Positions 60,664-64,000 of a DNA stretch of 64,000 bases are shown here, piece after piece (the stretch's first letter is position 1; each line of letters starts with the position of its first letter). The stretch spans positions 3,026,501-3,090,500 of the forward strand of contig CAJHZI010000794.1 in assembly GCA_905160935.1 (NCBI GenBank). The letters run 5' to 3'. A model generated the notes under the pieces. It saw nothing but the letters and a program-made list of their open reading frames with translations. It was not told the DNA's origin and did not search any database. This DNA comes from Enchytraeus crypticus. Taxonomy: Eukaryota; Annelida; Clitellata; Enchytraeida; Enchytraeidae. A program made the translations under genes and the position numbers.

Positions 60664-60962
60664 TCCCCGTGTTGTGTCCGGGTTGTTTGAAGAATTGACC
60701 AACCGGTGACTGCACGTGTCGTAGAAGGCGACAAAAGCATTAAGATCCACACCAACGTCAGAAAGGGCATTCGGTTCTGACTTGTGAGCGCCTAGGCTCC
60801 AGAATTTGCTAGAAAAATTTAAACGACTGGAAAAGTCTCAAATAGGGGATTGACTGATGGATGATATGATGTAGAACAGAGAGGATTTGAGACAGTTTTG
60901 GCTATTTGTATCACGACCCTAGTTAAATTGGGATTCAAGGGAAGATGATGATGATGATGATG
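60664..60962 (+). mobile_element. Rep-C copy (SINE-like, GAT-repeat tail), full length
   Basis: It runs from ccgtgttgtgtccgggttg through cacgtgtcgtagaaggcgac and gaaagggcattcggt to aaattgggattcaagggaag and a GAT repeat. No long open frame is present. Confidence 0.85.
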
Positions 60963-61598
60963 TACAATTCCTTATATTGGTATTTGATATAATATTGAGC
61001 AACCAGAATAAGCAATAGTCTACCGTTGAGTGGCAACTCTATTTTTGTTATTGTAATTAGCCGTTTATGAGTTGACTGCATTTCAGTTCTCAAGTAGGTA
61101 TTAGTGATGCGTGGTGTCAGGCAGGAATATAAGATGTCACGAGGCTGTCCGAGTGAAGAGGATTGGCAAACAGTAGAGTGGGAAGTAGGAGTCTATTCAT
61201 CGAGATCTGGAATTATGACTTACCCTTACGTAGATAATGAGATACTTATTTTCACCACGTATAAAAGATTTATCCAACACAGTCAAAGGCAGTCTAGTAA
61301 CATATGCAAAGCCAAAAATATTTGACTGCTAATATTAATAGCTGATATCTTGTGTAGAATCACTTTCTTACCCGAAGCATGTCTTCTCCAGTATTCTCGG
61401 AGAGTGCTGGATTTGAAAACTACACTTCCTGTAGCTCAGTCGGTCAACTTACCAACATGCTACAAGCTCAGCATTAGGTTTATAATATAAGACTTATAGT
61501 CGTTGCTAGTGTCTTCTTTATTCTAGTAAGCATATATTTTATTTATTCATTTTATAAACTTTAACCATGAATATATCTACATGTAGGCATCTTTTTCT

Positions 61599-61740
61599 TA
61601 TTCTACTGCACTGCACAGCCTAACGACAGGTCCATGGCATATAACTCTTCGAATCAATTCCATCCTCCGTTTCCTTTTCATCTCTATATATGACTTTGTT
61701 ATCGGATCATCCAGCATCCCATGTCTCGGTCTTCCTCAAA
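61599..61740 (-). mobile_element. LINE 3' fragment, diverged
   Basis: It carries the end-region words (tccatggcatataac, catctctatatatgact, cctcatt-like) in the LINE order on the minus strand. Confidence 0.6.
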
Positions 61741-62942
61741 CATGTAGGCTATCGGTAGGCTATATAATGTCTAACGCATTTGACTTTATTCCATAGCCAT
61801 TACACAATCATTTTCATATTACTGTATTACATCATTTTGGTATTATTAGCACTAATCAATCCGTTATTACCGTTTAGAAACATGCATAATAAAGTAGATT
61901 AATATTTTTTAAAACTTTTAATTTGCATAACTATAATACAAATTAATTTTTGAATTACTTAAATTAAGTAATTAGGTATAATATAATTATGCAAGTTACT
62001 AAGCACTTGAATTAATCTGACTTTAAATAAAACACAGCAACGCCACGAATTTGCGTATCCTGATATAAATTTCGTATTGTAACGAACAAAATCATAAAAT
62101 GGTCTTGAGTTTATGAGCAACACATGCACTGATTGGAAAGATACAAGTTTATGTCCGATTTAATGGTTCTGCAATTGTAGCAATTCAAGATAACTGACAA
62201 GGGGTATAAATGAGACTCATTAAAAAGCGATGACTGCTCGGATTGCGCTCTCAAGGATTATTGCCTAACCCATTAAACAACGCAATCTACTCCGGCCTTC
62301 TGATGAACCGGTATGTCACCCCATCTGATCAAAATTTCCCCAAATTCCAACAATTCACCGTTTACAATGACTGACTGTCGCCATATTTTCTGTTAGTGTC
62401 CGCATAAAGTTACAAGAATTCAATGAACACATTCTCTATAGTTGCAAGCCGTTCGATTTCTCTATCGTTAAAAGCCAATTTTGTAAAATTAAAGTTTAAA
62501 GTTTTAAGTTAAAGTTTGTACAAGCCAATTCCAAGCATTGTGGTTACTGTATGTTAGGGATCTATGAAATAGTAGAAAATGATGCGTGCGAAATTAATTT
62601 AAATGCATTTTCGTTTCCGAATACATTTTCATGGTCTTTTTAAAACAATTCCAGGTCCACCATCAGATTAATTATTAATAAATAAACATTTTCGTCCATT
62701 GCCTGACCTTCTTGCTATGTTTATTTATTTTATTGAAATCACATCATTGTTGACAGCCTTTGTTTTATTTTTTGATATGCGGAAAACAGCAGCTGGAATA
62801 CAGACGAGTGAGATTGATTTTTACGAGTGTTCCTTGAGAGTGGCATAAACTCAGCTGTAATTATGCTCTCATACTAATAATACCTGCTCGAATAAATAAA
62901 ACGGCTTGCAGGGACCGTAGTTAATTTTGATAAAGTAAAGTT

Positions 62943-63175
62943 AACACGCATTATAGCGCAATGATCAACTATTTTGATATCTATAACTTTTAATACAACA
63001 TGTTTAACCCGTTAGGCAATTTAGTCCATTTTCCGTGTAACCAGTCCTGTGAATGTCCGAGATTTTACTCTCAGCTCAGCGCGGCTGGATTTCGAACCCA
63101 CGAGGGTTCAATTCACTTCAAGGATCTGTCATTTAAAACTTCATGACATTACCTAACCCTACACTATTAAGACAA
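62943..63175 (-). mobile_element. SINE-B copy
   Basis: Full-length minus copy with gggttcgaaatcc-like B box and the standard 3' half. Confidence 0.88.
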
Positions 63176-63289
63176 GATAGAAAAAGTAGACTCGGAAAGG
63201 AACTTTCGGTCATGTACAGAATATTTCGGTGACTTTTCAGTTTTGTTCAAGAGTCTGCAAAAGTTTGCTATTTTTAGCGATCACAGTAC

Positions 63290-63440
63290 CGTTTTGTCAT
63301 CTGACTGTGCCTTAGTGTCATCTGACTGTGCCGAGTGTGCCCTACTGTCGTCTGACTGCTTATTGTCATATTACAGTGAGTACTGTCTTCTGACTGCGAA
63401 GTATTGTCATCTGAGTGTGTTCTATTTGTCATCTGACTGT
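63290..63440 (+). repeat. Degenerate GTCATCTGACTGTGC tandem repeat
   Basis: About seven or eight variants of tgtcatctgactgtg with spacing of 15-27 bases. They create a 74-codon open frame at 63243-63467 that I regard as a by-product. Confidence 0.85.
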
Positions 63441-63967
63441 GTTTTCATTATTGACATTTATCTCTAACGTAAAACTATTTCTCAGTGAGTTTATACGGCA
63501 TTTAGAGCTGTTACTATTACTACTGCGGACATGTTAACTACATTTAAGTAAATCACTCAGATTCTGGTTTCCTATAAACTTCCTATTCGGCCTTCAAATC
63601 AGATAGTTGCGTCACTCAGGAAGGCCAAACAAGAATTAGCAAGAAATCTGTACTCCATTGTGACAACCTTCCTGCGCATTAGGTGTGGTCAGACAGTATT
63701 TTTGTAGACTAAGTGAAACCGTTTTAAACAAATTTCAGCCGGTACATAAATGTAAGTGTTGCAACTTTCTCTGTCGTTATTAAGTGAATATGAGTCAATC
63801 TCAATTATGCCCATTTTTATTTCGATATGCAATTTCTGAAAGCAGGTAATATTAGATTATCTCTCTCTTTCTTTCTCTCTCTCCCTCTCCCTCGATCGAG
63901 TTTTGCCAAGTGGCTGAGACAATGTTTATAACCCTACTCACAAATATAATATAAATTTACAAGATGT

Positions 63968-64000
<33 letters not shown>

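Larger units (their letters stand above)
58224..64000. other. Region upstream of Nup107, no gene recognised
   Basis: It holds TA tracts (about 58305-58330 and 63977 to the window end), three SINE-B copies, a full Rep-C copy and a LINE fragment. The Nup107 promoter should lie just above 58223, but I see no clear core element beyond AT-rich sequence. Confidence 0.6.

Overview
The window is animal nuclear DNA. It is AT-rich, with two intron-containing genes that have GT/AG introns, dense dispersed non-LTR-type repeats, and many micro- and minisatellites. Both proteins are animal proteins: a neuropeptide G-protein-coupled receptor and a nuclear-pore scaffold subunit. The receptor is of the short neuropeptide F / prolactin-releasing-peptide type, which points to a bilaterian. 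I cannot place the species more precisely. All exon joins were read by hand from frame continuity, splice signals and my memory of the protein families.

Layout. Bases 1-20,500 are intergenic, with no recognisable host gene but many repeat copies. Bases 20,523-26,431 (+) hold the receptor gene: two coding exons split by a 4.6-kb phase-0 intron just after the DRY region, giving 438 codons. Bases 26,432-35,004 are intergenic repeats. Bases 35,005-58,223 (-) hold a complete Nup107 gene of 25 coding exons with consistent phases, about 872 residues, from start to stop. Bases 58,224-64,000 are again intergenic repeats.

The mobile fraction forms a small ecosystem. (1) A 5'-truncated LINE with an endonuclease end and reverse transcriptase lies in sense inside Nup107 intron 13, and its 3' end recurs elsewhere. 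(2) Short elements lack the coding body but carry the same 3' end. (3) SINE-A is a tRNA-derived element of about 130 bp. (4) SINE-B is a tRNA-derived element of about 230 bp. (5) Rep-C has a GAT-repeat tail. (6) Rep-D ends in a CTGCC..GGCAG-like hairpin followed by GA repeats, as the LINE does. (7) Two 5S-rRNA-like inserts flank Nup107 exon 5. The names SINE-A, SINE-B, Rep-C and Rep-D are mine.

The most unusual structure is in the last intron of Nup107. Its 5' end is a 17-bp tandem array that starts exactly at the first intron base. Its 3' end is a tandem array of about 37-50 bp whose unit contains the real splice acceptor plus the first ~22 coding bases of the last exon. This intron therefore presents a row of decoy splice sites. 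Another acceptor (exon 18) is embedded in a TTGA repeat, and exon 12 is preceded by a long 16-bp array. The two genes show no obvious functional link.
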